From contig CBHCZH010000110.1 in assembly GCA_965977975.1 (NCBI GenBank), forward strand, positions 1 to 12,106: a stretch of DNA of 12,106 bases. Direction: 5' to 3'. The stretch comes from Croceibacterium_A sp965977975 (GTDB lineage Bacteria > Pseudomonadota > Alphaproteobacteria > Sphingomonadales > Sphingomonadaceae). Each line of letters starts with the position of its first letter. The stretch's first letter is position 1. The notes below the pieces were generated by a model. That model was not told the DNA's origin. It ran no database searches and saw only the letters and a program-made list of their open reading frames with translations. Below, one piece after another: positions 6,333 through 12,106 of the stretch. The translations under genes were made by a program, and so were the position numbers.

Positions 6333-6438
6333 CGTGTGAGATGCGGCTGCTCGTCGACTCTGTGGAATAGTTAACGGCCCGCCCTTTTACCGTGCGAAGC
6401 ACGCGGTTACTAAGCGGATCTGCACGGGCAGCGGAGTC

Positions 6439-6445
6439 AGGGGGG
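6439..6445 (+). promoter_or_regulatory. Ribosome binding site deciding the start at 6452
   Basis: AGGGGGG six bases before the ATG at 6452 selects it over an in-frame ATG-less extension beginning near 6392, which would put 20 residues before the signal peptide. Confidence 0.55.
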
Positions 6446-6451
6446 CTTCCA

Positions 6452-6850
6452 ATGGTGCGAATGATACTTGCGGCCTCTGCCGCCGGCTTGGCGATGGCCG
6501 GGTCTTTGTCCGCACAGGACCGCCAATCGGTCTCAACTCCAATGTTGTGGAGTTTCGTCAGCCCCGCCGGTGCGTTCTACCAGCTGGAGCGCGAAGACGC
6601 GCGCCAATCGCTGCGAGCCGGACGGATTACGGTGTGGGTGGTGGCGGACCACTCGCGCGATCGTACCGTCCCGTATCGAAAATCGCGTCAGCAAGTGACG
6701 TTCGATTGCGATGGCGCGTTCCGGGTCGCTGCCTTCACTTCCTACATGCCCAACGGGACCGTGCGAGACGACTGGCAGCGAACCGCGGCGATGAGCACGA
6801 TCGAGCAAGGCACGTTCGCCGCCAGTCTCGAAGAAGTGCTCTGCGGATAA
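6452..6850 (+). CDS. Secreted protein resembling the adhesin-E family
   Basis: A 132-residue exported protein. Residues 1-21 form a Sec signal peptide (MVRMILAASAAGLAMAGSLSA) with cleavage probable before QDRQS. The mature part follows the layout of the surface-adhesin E-like family (PF16747): RITVWVVADHSRD, then PYRKSRQQVTFDCDGAFRV, a Tyr/Gly turn (SYMPNGTVRD), a W, and a C-terminal helix ending in VLCG. The two cysteines (86 and 131) are at the positions expected for the family's disulfide. Family membership rests on motif order from memory, without a profile search. Family members are small periplasmic or surface-exposed proteins, often of unknown role. It stands alone, 401 bases before the PilZ gene. 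Confidence 0.7.
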   Translation: MVRMILAASAAGLAMAGSLSAQDRQSVSTPMLWSFVSPAGAFYQLEREDARQSLRAGRITVWVVADHSRDRTVPYRKSRQQVTFDCDGAFRVAAFTSYMPNGTVRDDWQRTAAMSTIEQGTFAASLEEVLCG

Positions 6851-7060
6851 CGCACGGCGACCCGACCGCGATCGTATGCTTTTGAGCGTCTAGGGCATAT
6901 CGACATTCAATGTTCTACCCCTTTGATCGAAGGGGGAAGAGTTGCCAGACCAGCGGGGCCGCTACCCTCCTCGAACAGCACCAGCCCGTCCCGCCGTCGC
7001 TGGCAAAAGGCCGGCGCAGTCGGATGCCGGCCGGCCAGCCAAAATTGCGCCAGCTCCGAA

Positions 7061-7093
7061 TTAACCAAGTACTATGGTTAATAGAGTTAACCA
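7061..7093. promoter_or_regulatory. Triple TTAACCA inverted-repeat cluster, candidate CtrA-type site
   Basis: TTAACCA (7061-7067), TGGTTAA (7075-7081) and TTAACCA (7087-7093) are spaced by 7 and 5 bases, and a fourth copy lies at 7195-7201. TTAACC is the core half-site of the alphaproteobacterial cell-cycle regulator CtrA, whose full consensus is TTAA-N7-TTAAC. The arrangement here is inverted and does not match that spacing exactly, so CtrA is a candidate rather than a firm call. The PilZ gene start is 159 bases downstream. Confidence 0.45.
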
Positions 7094-7118
7094 ACGTTTC
7101 TACGGATGGTAACCTAAA

Positions 7119-7133
7119 CCGAAATATTTTCGG
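7119..7133. promoter_or_regulatory. AT-rich inverted repeat upstream of the PilZ gene
   Basis: CCGAAA (7119-7124), spacer TAT, TTTCGG (7128-7133) form a perfect 6-bp inverted repeat in the AT-rich part of the intergenic region. It may be a separate operator or part of the promoter. Confidence 0.3.
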
Positions 7134-7240
7134 AAACCTGGGAACTAGCACCCTCAATTTGTGTTACGCTCGGGCCTCGGTAAACGCATTGGGATTAACC
7201 AAAAAGGGCCTCACAGCCAATCGCCCAACCCGCCGAGTGA

Positions 7241-7246
7241 GGAGGG
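7241..7246 (+). promoter_or_regulatory. Ribosome binding site deciding the PilZ gene start
   Basis: GGAGGG five bases before the ATG at 7252 is a strong site. It rules against the longer open frame beginning at 6910, which has no comparable site. Confidence 0.8.
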
Positions 7247-7251
7247 TACCC

Positions 7252-7932
7252 ATGCCACGGAGTTCGAAACGTGCTTCACAGTGCAGTCTCGAAGAGATGT
7301 TTTACCCCATCTCCGAAAGGCGAACTTCGCCGCGTTTCAGCACCGTCTGCTTCGATGTGAAAGTCAGCCGCGGCGATAACGTCAGTCTGTTCCGCGCGCG
7401 CAACATCTCGAACGCCGGGATCATGTTGAACACTCACGTGGCGCTGGACATCGGAGAACACGTGCTGATCGGCGTTGCGGACCAGCCCACCATGCACGGC
7501 ACGGTCCTTTGGTGTAATGAGCGCTGCTGCGGCATCCAGTTCGACCGAACGATCGATTGCAGGGCCCTGCTCCAGGCGGGCGCCGCGCAAAAGCGCGACG
7601 ACCGGCGCGGCGGCGCCCTGCGAGTGGCGACGCGGAAGCTAGCCACTTCGTACGCCGAGAACGGCATCCGGGCCGTCAACGTCATCAACGTCTCGCGTCG
7701 CGGCATGGGCTTGGCCCACGACGGCAGCCTGAAGACCGATATGCTGCTCAAGCTCATCGTCGAAAGCGGCATAGAGCGCGAAGCTCGGGTCCGCTGGGCC
7801 AGCGACGGACGCGCAGGCGTCCGCCTCCTCCAGCCGCTGACCTGCGAAGAGATCGAGCGTGTCAGCAACGCCGGACGTCGCGTCGCCCCCGCGAACGAGC
7901 AGGTGATGGCCCCGATTCTGGAAAACGCCTGA
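7252..7932 (+). CDS. Tandem PilZ-domain protein (probable c-di-GMP receptor)
   Basis: A 226-residue soluble protein with two PilZ domains. The first (about 22-100) has the arginine motif R24-TSP-R28, the N51-I-S-N-A-G56 motif and the closing strand VLWCNERCCGIQF. The second (about 113-196) has R115-DDR-R119, N146-V-S-R-R-G151 and VRWASDGRAGVRL. Both carry the RxxxR and [D/N]xSxxG signatures that bind cyclic di-GMP in this family, so both may bind it. There is no enzyme, membrane segment or HTH, so it probably acts by protein-protein contact in motility, adhesion or polysaccharide control. Several cysteines (11, 33, 88, 92, 93, 103, 198) are unusual for a cytoplasmic protein of this size. It is convergent with rtcB, with a 50-base gap. 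The upstream TTAACCA cluster suggests cell-cycle or motility-linked control. Confidence 0.88.
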   Translation: MPRSSKRASQCSLEEMFYPISERRTSPRFSTVCFDVKVSRGDNVSLFRARNISNAGIMLNTHVALDIGEHVLIGVADQPTMHGTVLWCNERCCGIQFDRTIDCRALLQAGAAQKRDDRRGGALRVATRKLATSYAENGIRAVNVINVSRRGMGLAHDGSLKTDMLLKLIVESGIEREARVRWASDGRAGVRLLQPLTCEEIERVSNAGRRVAPANEQVMAPILENA

Positions 7933-7949
7933 ATGCGCTTGAGGTGAGT

Positions 7950-7964
7950 CGGCGTCCCTCGCCG
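7950..7964. terminator. Possible hairpin between the PilZ gene and rtcB
   Basis: CGGCG (7950-7954) and CGCCG (7960-7964) form a 5-bp stem in the 50-base gap between two convergent genes. There is no T-tract on either strand, so the call is weak. Confidence 0.22.
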
Positions 7965-7982
7965 AGGCGCCGGCTCCCCGTT

Positions 7983-9206
7983 TCAGCCCTTGATGTTGAC
8001 GATCTGCCGCAGGCGGTGACGGATAGCCACCAGATCCTGCTGAGCCGCCATCACCGCACCAATGTCCTTGTAGGCGGCTGGGCTTTCATCAAGCACCCCT
8101 TCGTCGAGCCGGGCCTCGATACCCTGCATCGCCGCGGCGTGCTGTTCGAGCGTGATGAGCTGCCTGGCCTGGCCGCGTGACATCACCCGGCCGGCGCCGT
8201 GTGAGCAGCTGCAGAAGCTGTGCTCGTTACCGAGACCTTCGACGATGAAGCTGCCGGTGCCCATCGAGCCCGGGATGATCCCGAGCTCGCCGGCCCGCGC
8301 GCTCACCGCGCCCTTGCGAGTCACCCATACCTGCTCGCCGAAGTGCTGCTCGCGGGTCGCGTAGTTGTGGTGGCAGTTGATCGCCTGCTTGTCGGTCTTG
8401 AACGCCGGCAGGTGCTTGCGCAACGCCTCGAGCACGCGGCCCATCATCAGCTCGCGGTTGGCCATCGCGTAGTCCTGCGCGAAGTGCATCGCCTCGATAT
8501 AGTCGTCGAACAGGTCCGAGCCTTCGGCGAGGAATGCCAGGTCGCGATCGGCGAGATGGAAGTCGAGCCGCTCCTTGGCGATCGCCTCCTTCGCGGCATC
8601 GATGAAGTAGGTGCCGATTCGGTTGCCGGTGCCGCGTGAGCCCGAGTGGAGCATCACCCACAGTCGGTCCTCCTCGTCGAGGCAGACCTCGATGAAGTGA
8701 TTGCCGCCGCCCATCGAGGCGAGCTGGTCGCTGGTCTTGCCGTCCACTTTCGGGTGCTTGGCGACGATCTTGCGCCAGCGCTTCTCGAACTTGTCACACC
8801 AGGCACGCGCCACCGAATTGGGCGTAATCGCCCACCCGCCCTTAGCGTGGTTCGCGCTCTGGCTGCTTTCGAAACCCTTCGGCACCGCGCGCTCGACCTC
8901 CGCGCGGATCGCGCCGAGGTCGTCGGGGAGCCGGTCGGCGGTAAGCGTGGTGCGTACCGCCATCATTCCGCAGCCGATGTCCACGCCCACGGCAGCCGGC
9001 ACGATCGCCGCCTTGGTGGCAATCACCGAGCCGACGGTCGCGCCCTTGCCCCAATGCACGTCGGGCATACCGGCCACGTGCCTGAACACGAACGGCAGCG
9101 AGGCGACGTTGCGCAGCTGCTGCATGGCGCCGGCCTCGAACGGTCCGGCGCTGTCCCACAGCTTGAGCGGCACGCCGCCCGTATCGTGATGAGAATACTG
9201 TTCCAT
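7983..9206 (-). CDS. rtcB: RNA-splicing ligase RtcB
   Basis: A 407-residue GTP- and Mn2+-dependent RNA ligase that joins 2',3'-cyclic phosphate or 3'-phosphate ends to 5'-OH ends in RNA repair or tRNA healing. All signature blocks are present: PDVHWGKGATVGSV (48-61), GVDIGCGM (D76 and C79, metal ligands), MGGGNHFIEV (N169, H170), HSGSRGTG (H187), HHNYA (H279, H280), GIIPGSMGTGSFIVEG and CSCSHGAGRVMSR, where H336 corresponds to the guanylylated histidine of E. coli RtcB (H337). Length matches the bacterial short form (E. coli 408). AGGAG at 9213-9217 (minus strand) supports the ATG at 9206. No rtcA, RtcR-type activator or archease gene is visible in the window, so it is a stand-alone copy here. 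Confidence 0.97.
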   Translation of the reverse strand: MEQYSHHDTGGVPLKLWDSAGPFEAGAMQQLRNVASLPFVFRHVAGMPDVHWGKGATVGSVIATKAAIVPAAVGVDIGCGMMAVRTTLTADRLPDDLGAIRAEVERAVPKGFESSQSANHAKGGWAITPNSVARAWCDKFEKRWRKIVAKHPKVDGKTSDQLASMGGGNHFIEVCLDEEDRLWVMLHSGSRGTGNRIGTYFIDAAKEAIAKERLDFHLADRDLAFLAEGSDLFDDYIEAMHFAQDYAMANRELMMGRVLEALRKHLPAFKTDKQAINCHHNYATREQHFGEQVWVTRKGAVSARAGELGIIPGSMGTGSFIVEGLGNEHSFCSCSHGAGRVMSRGQARQLITLEQHAAAMQGIEARLDEGVLDESPAAYKDIGAVMAAQQDLVAIRHRLRQIVNIKG

Positions 9207-9490
9207 CGGTCACTCCTGATAACTCGTTCAGGGTGGCCGGGCCTAAGAATGCCCGCCGCTCGCGAACTTCGTGCCTGGCTGCACCCTTGACGGGCACAGC
9301 ACGCCCGTCTGTTACCGCGTGGTCGCGGCGACGCCCTCGACTGGGCGCAGGTCGGGTCGGGTCGTCTTCATAGCGCGGCGCCTTTAGCGCAGTGCGAGCT
9401 GGCTGGGAAGGGTCAGGTTCTTCCAACGCATCCGCAACTCCTCATCTTTTGCTCATGCTTTTCGCCTCCCGAACGGGCATGTTCCCGGCG
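9207..9490. other. 284-bp region between rtcB and the divergent membrane-protein gene
   Basis: The gap should hold the promoters of both genes. Apart from the hairpin and promoter-like boxes at 9287-9315, I see a segment at 9375-9391 resembling the start and D-arm of a tRNA but without the rest of a cloverleaf. An open minus-strand frame here is a shadow of rtcB. Confidence 0.4.
9287..9315 (+). promoter_or_regulatory. Candidate promoter with a palindrome in its spacer
   Basis: TTGACG (9287-9292) and TGTTAC (9310-9315) are 17 bases apart. The first resembles a -35 box well; the second is a poor -10. Within this span GACGGGC (9289-9295) and GCCCGTC (9303-9309) form a perfect 7-bp inverted repeat with a 7-base loop. 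It could be an operator overlapping a promoter for the gene at 9491, or a hairpin unrelated to transcription start. Confidence 0.28.
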
Positions 9491-10156
9491 ATGACCTTGA
9501 GCAACGACATGCGTCAGGCGATCGGCCTTGCGAGGAAATCGGCGTTGTTTTTTGCGTGCCTTGCCGGCGCGTTGTTCGTCTTCGGGTTCATCGACGCTTG
9601 GGAACCCGGTCTCGGCTTCCTGCTGTTCATTCTGGGCGTCCCGCTGCTCGCGATCGCCCTACTAAGCGGAACCATCGCGTGCGTGGTTTTCGCTTGGCGC
9701 AATCGTGGAGACTTCGAAACCTGGAACTATCGCGCGGTCGCGCTGGCAACCGCGCCAATCCTCACGATCGTCACAGTGTCGTTGGCCCTGCCGACCCTTT
9801 GGGTGGGCAGCTACACGGGAGACATGTCGCGGCTGCTTATCGAGCACGACGAGTACGAGGCCATCATCGCCGAGGTGCGGGCCAACCCCGAACAAGCATG
9901 GTTCGAAGAGTCTCGCGGAGTGACCTATTCGGTCGACCTCGGGCCGCCGATCCGGTTGGCGTTCAATCCCGCGGGGCTCCTCGATAACTGGAGCGGCATA
10001 ATCTACGATCCGACTGGCGAGATGATGCTGGCCGACGGATTCGATCCGGAAACGGGTAGGTTCCGGGCGCCCGATCGGATCACCAAGCTCTTCGGCGGAG
10101 ACCTCGTCGGTTGTCGTCACCTCTGGAGCGACTATTACACCTGCTCGTTCACCTGA
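9491..10156 (+). CDS. Three-TM membrane protein of unknown function
   Basis: An unrecognised protein of 221 residues from the chosen start MTLSNDMRQ. Hydrophobic segments lie at about 18-36 (LFFACLAGALFVFGFIDAW), 40-68 (long, possibly bent or two short helices) and 83-105 (VALATAPILTIVTVSLALP). A soluble C-terminal domain of about 115 residues follows, with charged and Gly/Asp-rich segments (YDPTGEMMLADGFDPETGRF) and two cysteines near the end (208 and 218) that could form a disulfide if it is periplasmic. The start is uncertain: in-frame ATGs occur at 9455, 9479, 9491 and 9509, and none has a strong ribosome binding site. The gene is convergent with the peptidase gene, with a 13-base gap between stops. 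Confidence 0.7.
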   Translation: MTLSNDMRQAIGLARKSALFFACLAGALFVFGFIDAWEPGLGFLLFILGVPLLAIALLSGTIACVVFAWRNRGDFETWNYRAVALATAPILTIVTVSLALPTLWVGSYTGDMSRLLIEHDEYEAIIAEVRANPEQAWFEESRGVTYSVDLGPPIRLAFNPAGLLDNWSGIIYDPTGEMMLADGFDPETGRFRAPDRITKLFGGDLVGCRHLWSDYYTCSFT

Positions 10157-10169
10157 GCGCGCTGGCCGG

Positions 10170-12020
10170 CTACCACCCGCTCGGTTTGCCGCGGTTCTGC
10201 TCGTCGAGCCAGGCCTTGAGCGGGGCGAAGTATTCGACCAGCGCCTCGCCGCTGATCTCGCGGCTGCCGGTGAACGCCTCGAGCGCGTCGGGCCAAGGCT
10301 TGCTCGCGCCCATCTCGAGCATCGCGTTGAGCTTCCGGCCTACGTCCTCGTTGCCGTAGAAGCTGCAGCGGTGCAGCGGTCCCGTCCACCCGGCCTCGTC
10401 GCACGCGGCCTTGAAGAACTGGAACTGCAGGATCCGTGCGAGGAAGTAGCGCATGTACGGCACGCTTGCCGGGATGTGGTACTTGGCGCCCGGGTCGAAC
10501 GCGTTGGCCGGCCGCTCAACCGGCGGTGTGATGCCCTGATACTCGCGCTTCAGGTCCACCCAGGCCTGGTTGTACTCGGCCGGCGCAATCGAACCGTCGA
10601 ACACTCCCCACCGGTATTTGTCGACGAGCAGGCCGAACGGCAGGAACGCCACCTTGTCCATCGCCTGGCGCAGCAGCAGGCCGAGGTCCTTCTCCGGCCC
10701 CGGCACCTGGGCGCGGTCGAGCAGGCCGATCTGGACCAGGTATTCGGGCGTGATCGACAGCGCGACCATGTCGCCGATCGCCTCGTGGAACCCGTCGTTG
10801 GCGCCGTTCAAATGCAGGAAGTCCTGCTGGTTGTAGGCGCGCTGGTAGTAGTTGTGGCCGAGCTCGTGATGGATGGTGATGAAGTCGTCGGCGTTCTTCT
10901 TGATGCACATCTTGATGCGCAGGTCGTCCTTGTTGTCGACGTCCCAGGCGCTCGCGTGGCACTGCACCTCGCGGTCGGCGGGCTTGAGGAACAGCGAGCG
11001 GGTCCAGAAGGTCTCAGGTAGCGCGTCGAAGCCGAGCGAGGAGAAGAAGCCCTCGCCCGCCTTGACCATGTCGAGCTCGCTCATGCCCTTAGCCTGGATC
11101 AGCTCGGTCAGGTCGTAGCCGATGTCGCCCGCGCCCTCCGGCGCGACCAGCGGGTAGATGTTGCCCCATTCCTGTGCCCACATGTTGCCGAGCAGGTCGG
11201 CGCGGATCGGGCCGGTCGCTGGCTGCACCTCGTTGCCGTACTTCTCGTTGAGCTTGGTGCGGACATATGTGTGAAGCGCCAGGTAGAGCGGTTTCACGTC
11301 CTGCCACAGGCGTTCGGTCATAGCCGCAAACTCGGCGGGCGGCATGTCGTAGTTCGAACGCCACAGCGCGCCCACGTCAGGGTAGCCAAGCTCCTTCGCC
11401 CCCTCGTTGGCGATGCCGATCATGCGAGCGTAATCCTCGCGCATCGGCGCGCCGACATTGTCGTGCCAGCTGGCCCACATCTCGGCGTATTCGGCCGGCG
11501 TATGATCGAGCTCGCCCATCTCTGCCTCGATATCGACGCCGGCGATCGGCTGGCCGTTCAGCGTGCCCTTGCCCTTGCCGTACTGCGATTGCAGCTCGGT
11601 CGAGATCTCGTTGAGCTCGGTCGCCGCGCCCGGCGTGGTCGGGGCGGGCAGGACGATGCCGTTGCGCAGAATGTCGAGCTTGCGCCGGACGACGGGGTCG
11701 AGACCCTGAACCTGCGCGTACTTCGCCGCATCGAGCGCGTACTTGACCGCCTTCTCGGTGCCGATCGTGCCGTAACGGGCGGCGAGCGCGTCGGTGTCGT
11801 CGGTGATGTAGGTGGCGTTGACCCAGCCGACGCGATTGGCTTCGACCGAGAAATCGAACAGGTCCTTCTCCACGGCGGCGACGAACTCGGCCGCCCCCTG
11901 CGAAGTCATCGGGTAGGTTGCCTCGGCGGCAGCGGAGGCCGGGGCAGCGTCCTGCGCGGCGGCGGGAGCGGCAAGGCCCGCGGCGAGCGCCAGCAGGGCA
12001 ACGGAAGCAAGAGCCTTCAT
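10170..12020 (-). CDS. Periplasmic M2 family peptidyl-dipeptidase (ACE-like)
   Basis: A 616-residue zinc peptidase of MEROPS family M2, homologous to angiotensin-converting enzyme, which removes C-terminal dipeptides. The signal peptide spans about 1-22 (MKALASVALLALAAGLAAPAAA). The zinc site is HELGH (H385, E386, H389) with third ligand E413 in HEAIGD; the 28-residue spacing from H385 equals that in ACE (383 to 411). Other catalytic-site residues also sit at ACE number plus two: Q283, H355 and A356 (VQCHASAW), K513, H515, Y522, R524 and Y525 (YHIPASVPYMRYF). Cysteine pairs C354/C372 and C540/C552 match the two ACE disulfides, supporting export. The single catalytic domain has no membrane anchor, so it should be soluble in the periplasm. 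In bacteria its role is probably peptide breakdown. Confidence 0.95.
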   Translation of the reverse strand: MKALASVALLALAAGLAAPAAAQDAAPASAAAEATYPMTSQGAAEFVAAVEKDLFDFSVEANRVGWVNATYITDDTDALAARYGTIGTEKAVKYALDAAKYAQVQGLDPVVRRKLDILRNGIVLPAPTTPGAATELNEISTELQSQYGKGKGTLNGQPIAGVDIEAEMGELDHTPAEYAEMWASWHDNVGAPMREDYARMIGIANEGAKELGYPDVGALWRSNYDMPPAEFAAMTERLWQDVKPLYLALHTYVRTKLNEKYGNEVQPATGPIRADLLGNMWAQEWGNIYPLVAPEGAGDIGYDLTELIQAKGMSELDMVKAGEGFFSSLGFDALPETFWTRSLFLKPADREVQCHASAWDVDNKDDLRIKMCIKKNADDFITIHHELGHNYYQRAYNQQDFLHLNGANDGFHEAIGDMVALSITPEYLVQIGLLDRAQVPGPEKDLGLLLRQAMDKVAFLPFGLLVDKYRWGVFDGSIAPAEYNQAWVDLKREYQGITPPVERPANAFDPGAKYHIPASVPYMRYFLARILQFQFFKAACDEAGWTGPLHRCSFYGNEDVGRKLNAMLEMGASKPWPDALEAFTGSREISGEALVEYFAPLKAWLDEQNRGKPSGW

Positions 12021-12069
12021 CTGGGGAACGATCCTCTCTGGGATGGAAAACCGGTTTCGATTGCTACCG

Positions 12070-12097
12070 GTCTTAATCTGCAGCGGGGCTGAATCAA
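12070..12097 (-). promoter_or_regulatory. Candidate promoter of the M2 peptidase gene
   Basis: On the minus strand TTGATT (12092-12097) and TAAGAC (12070-12075) are 16 bases apart, about 50 bases upstream of the start codon. Both boxes match the sigma-70 consensus only in part. Between them and the gene lie ACCGGT at 12066-12071 and the 10-bp palindrome AAACCGGTTT at 12048-12057, which may be protein-binding sites. Confidence 0.3.
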
Positions 12098-12106
12098 GCC
12101 GTCAGG

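Larger units (their letters stand above)
6851..7251. other. 401-bp intergenic region with AT-rich regulatory part
   Basis: No gene is supported here. The first half (6851-7050) has ordinary GC and no clear structure. From about 7055 to 7205 the composition becomes markedly AT-rich and holds four TTAACCA/TGGTTAA words and the inverted repeat CCGAAA-TAT-TTTCGG (7119-7133). This looks like the promoter and operator region of the PilZ gene at 7252. An open frame from 6910 runs into that gene but shows no coding character in this part. Confidence 0.6.

Noticed and set aside
5622..6374. A 250-residue plus-strand frame across the LuxR-type gene start and the rplI fragment.
   Set aside because: The first part is antisense to the regulator and the second is the pseudogene in a wrong frame. 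No coding signature is present.
6390..6406. Hairpin CGTGC-GAA-GCACG upstream of the secreted-protein gene.
   Set aside because: The stem is only 5 bp with no T-tract or other context, so no role can be supported.
6910..7251. A longer version of the PilZ protein starting at 6910, and the resemblance of ATGTTCTACCCC (6910) to ATGTTTTACCCC (7297).
   Set aside because: The extension has no binding site and runs through AT-rich regulatory DNA, while 7252 has a strong GGAGGG site. The shared words are about 24 bases with a gap and do not extend, so duplication is not supported.
9375..9415. A tRNA-like stretch (GGCGCCTTTAGCGCAGT followed by GAGCTGG and GGTTC).
   Set aside because: It resembles the 5' acceptor and D-arm of a tRNA, but there is no matching 3' acceptor strand, no convincing anticodon stem and no complete T-arm. 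At most it is a chance match or an old remnant.
8842..9426. A 194-residue minus-strand frame overlapping the rtcB start.
   Set aside because: It lies in another frame of rtcB, which is certain, and its Arg-rich sequence has no recognisable domain.

Overview
The window reads as high-GC chromosomal DNA of an alphaproteobacterium, most likely a sphingomonad (Sphingomonadales, Erythrobacteraceae- or Sphingomonadaceae-like). This is inferred from the rpsF-rpsR-rplI order without priB, the acidic tail on bL9, the alphaproteobacterial style of the trimeric adhesin, and the LuxR-type and PilZ proteins. No database search was possible, so the taxonomy is an inference.

Layout: (1) 1-1298, the ribosomal operon rpsF, rpsR, rplI, ending in a strong intrinsic terminator. 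(2) 1299-4254, a 948-residue trimeric autotransporter adhesin with a signal peptide, a very long heptad-repeat head, a neck, an Ala-rich coiled-coil stalk of eight 14-residue repeats, a second head and a YadA-type anchor. (3) 4262-5942, two minus-strand genes: a LuxR-type HTH regulator and a small two-TM protein. A perfect 26-bp palindrome lies between them; 15 of 16 bases of its core recur upstream of the adhesin. (4) 6042-6332, a decayed second copy of the 3' end of rplI with a weak terminator, in the same orientation as the intact gene, so the adhesin/regulator block sits between two rplI 3' ends. (5) 6452-7932, a small secreted protein resembling the adhesin-E family, then a tandem-PilZ protein whose upstream region carries four TTAACCA/TGGTTAA half-sites, candidate CtrA-type sites. 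(6) 7983-9206 (minus), the RNA ligase RtcB, without rtcA. (7) 9491-10156, an unrecognised three-TM protein. (8) 10170-12020 (minus), a periplasmic M2 (ACE-like) peptidyl-dipeptidase.

The genes do not form one pathway. The middle of the window (adhesin, LuxR-type regulator, adhesin-E-like protein, tandem PilZ protein) has a common theme of surface structure and attachment; a shared regulon is a hypothesis. The most unusual structures are the rplI pseudogene with its probable 139-bp microhomology deletion, the palindrome shared with the adhesin promoter region, and the TTAACCA cluster. I saw no CRISPR array, transposase, integrase, or intact tRNA or rRNA gene.
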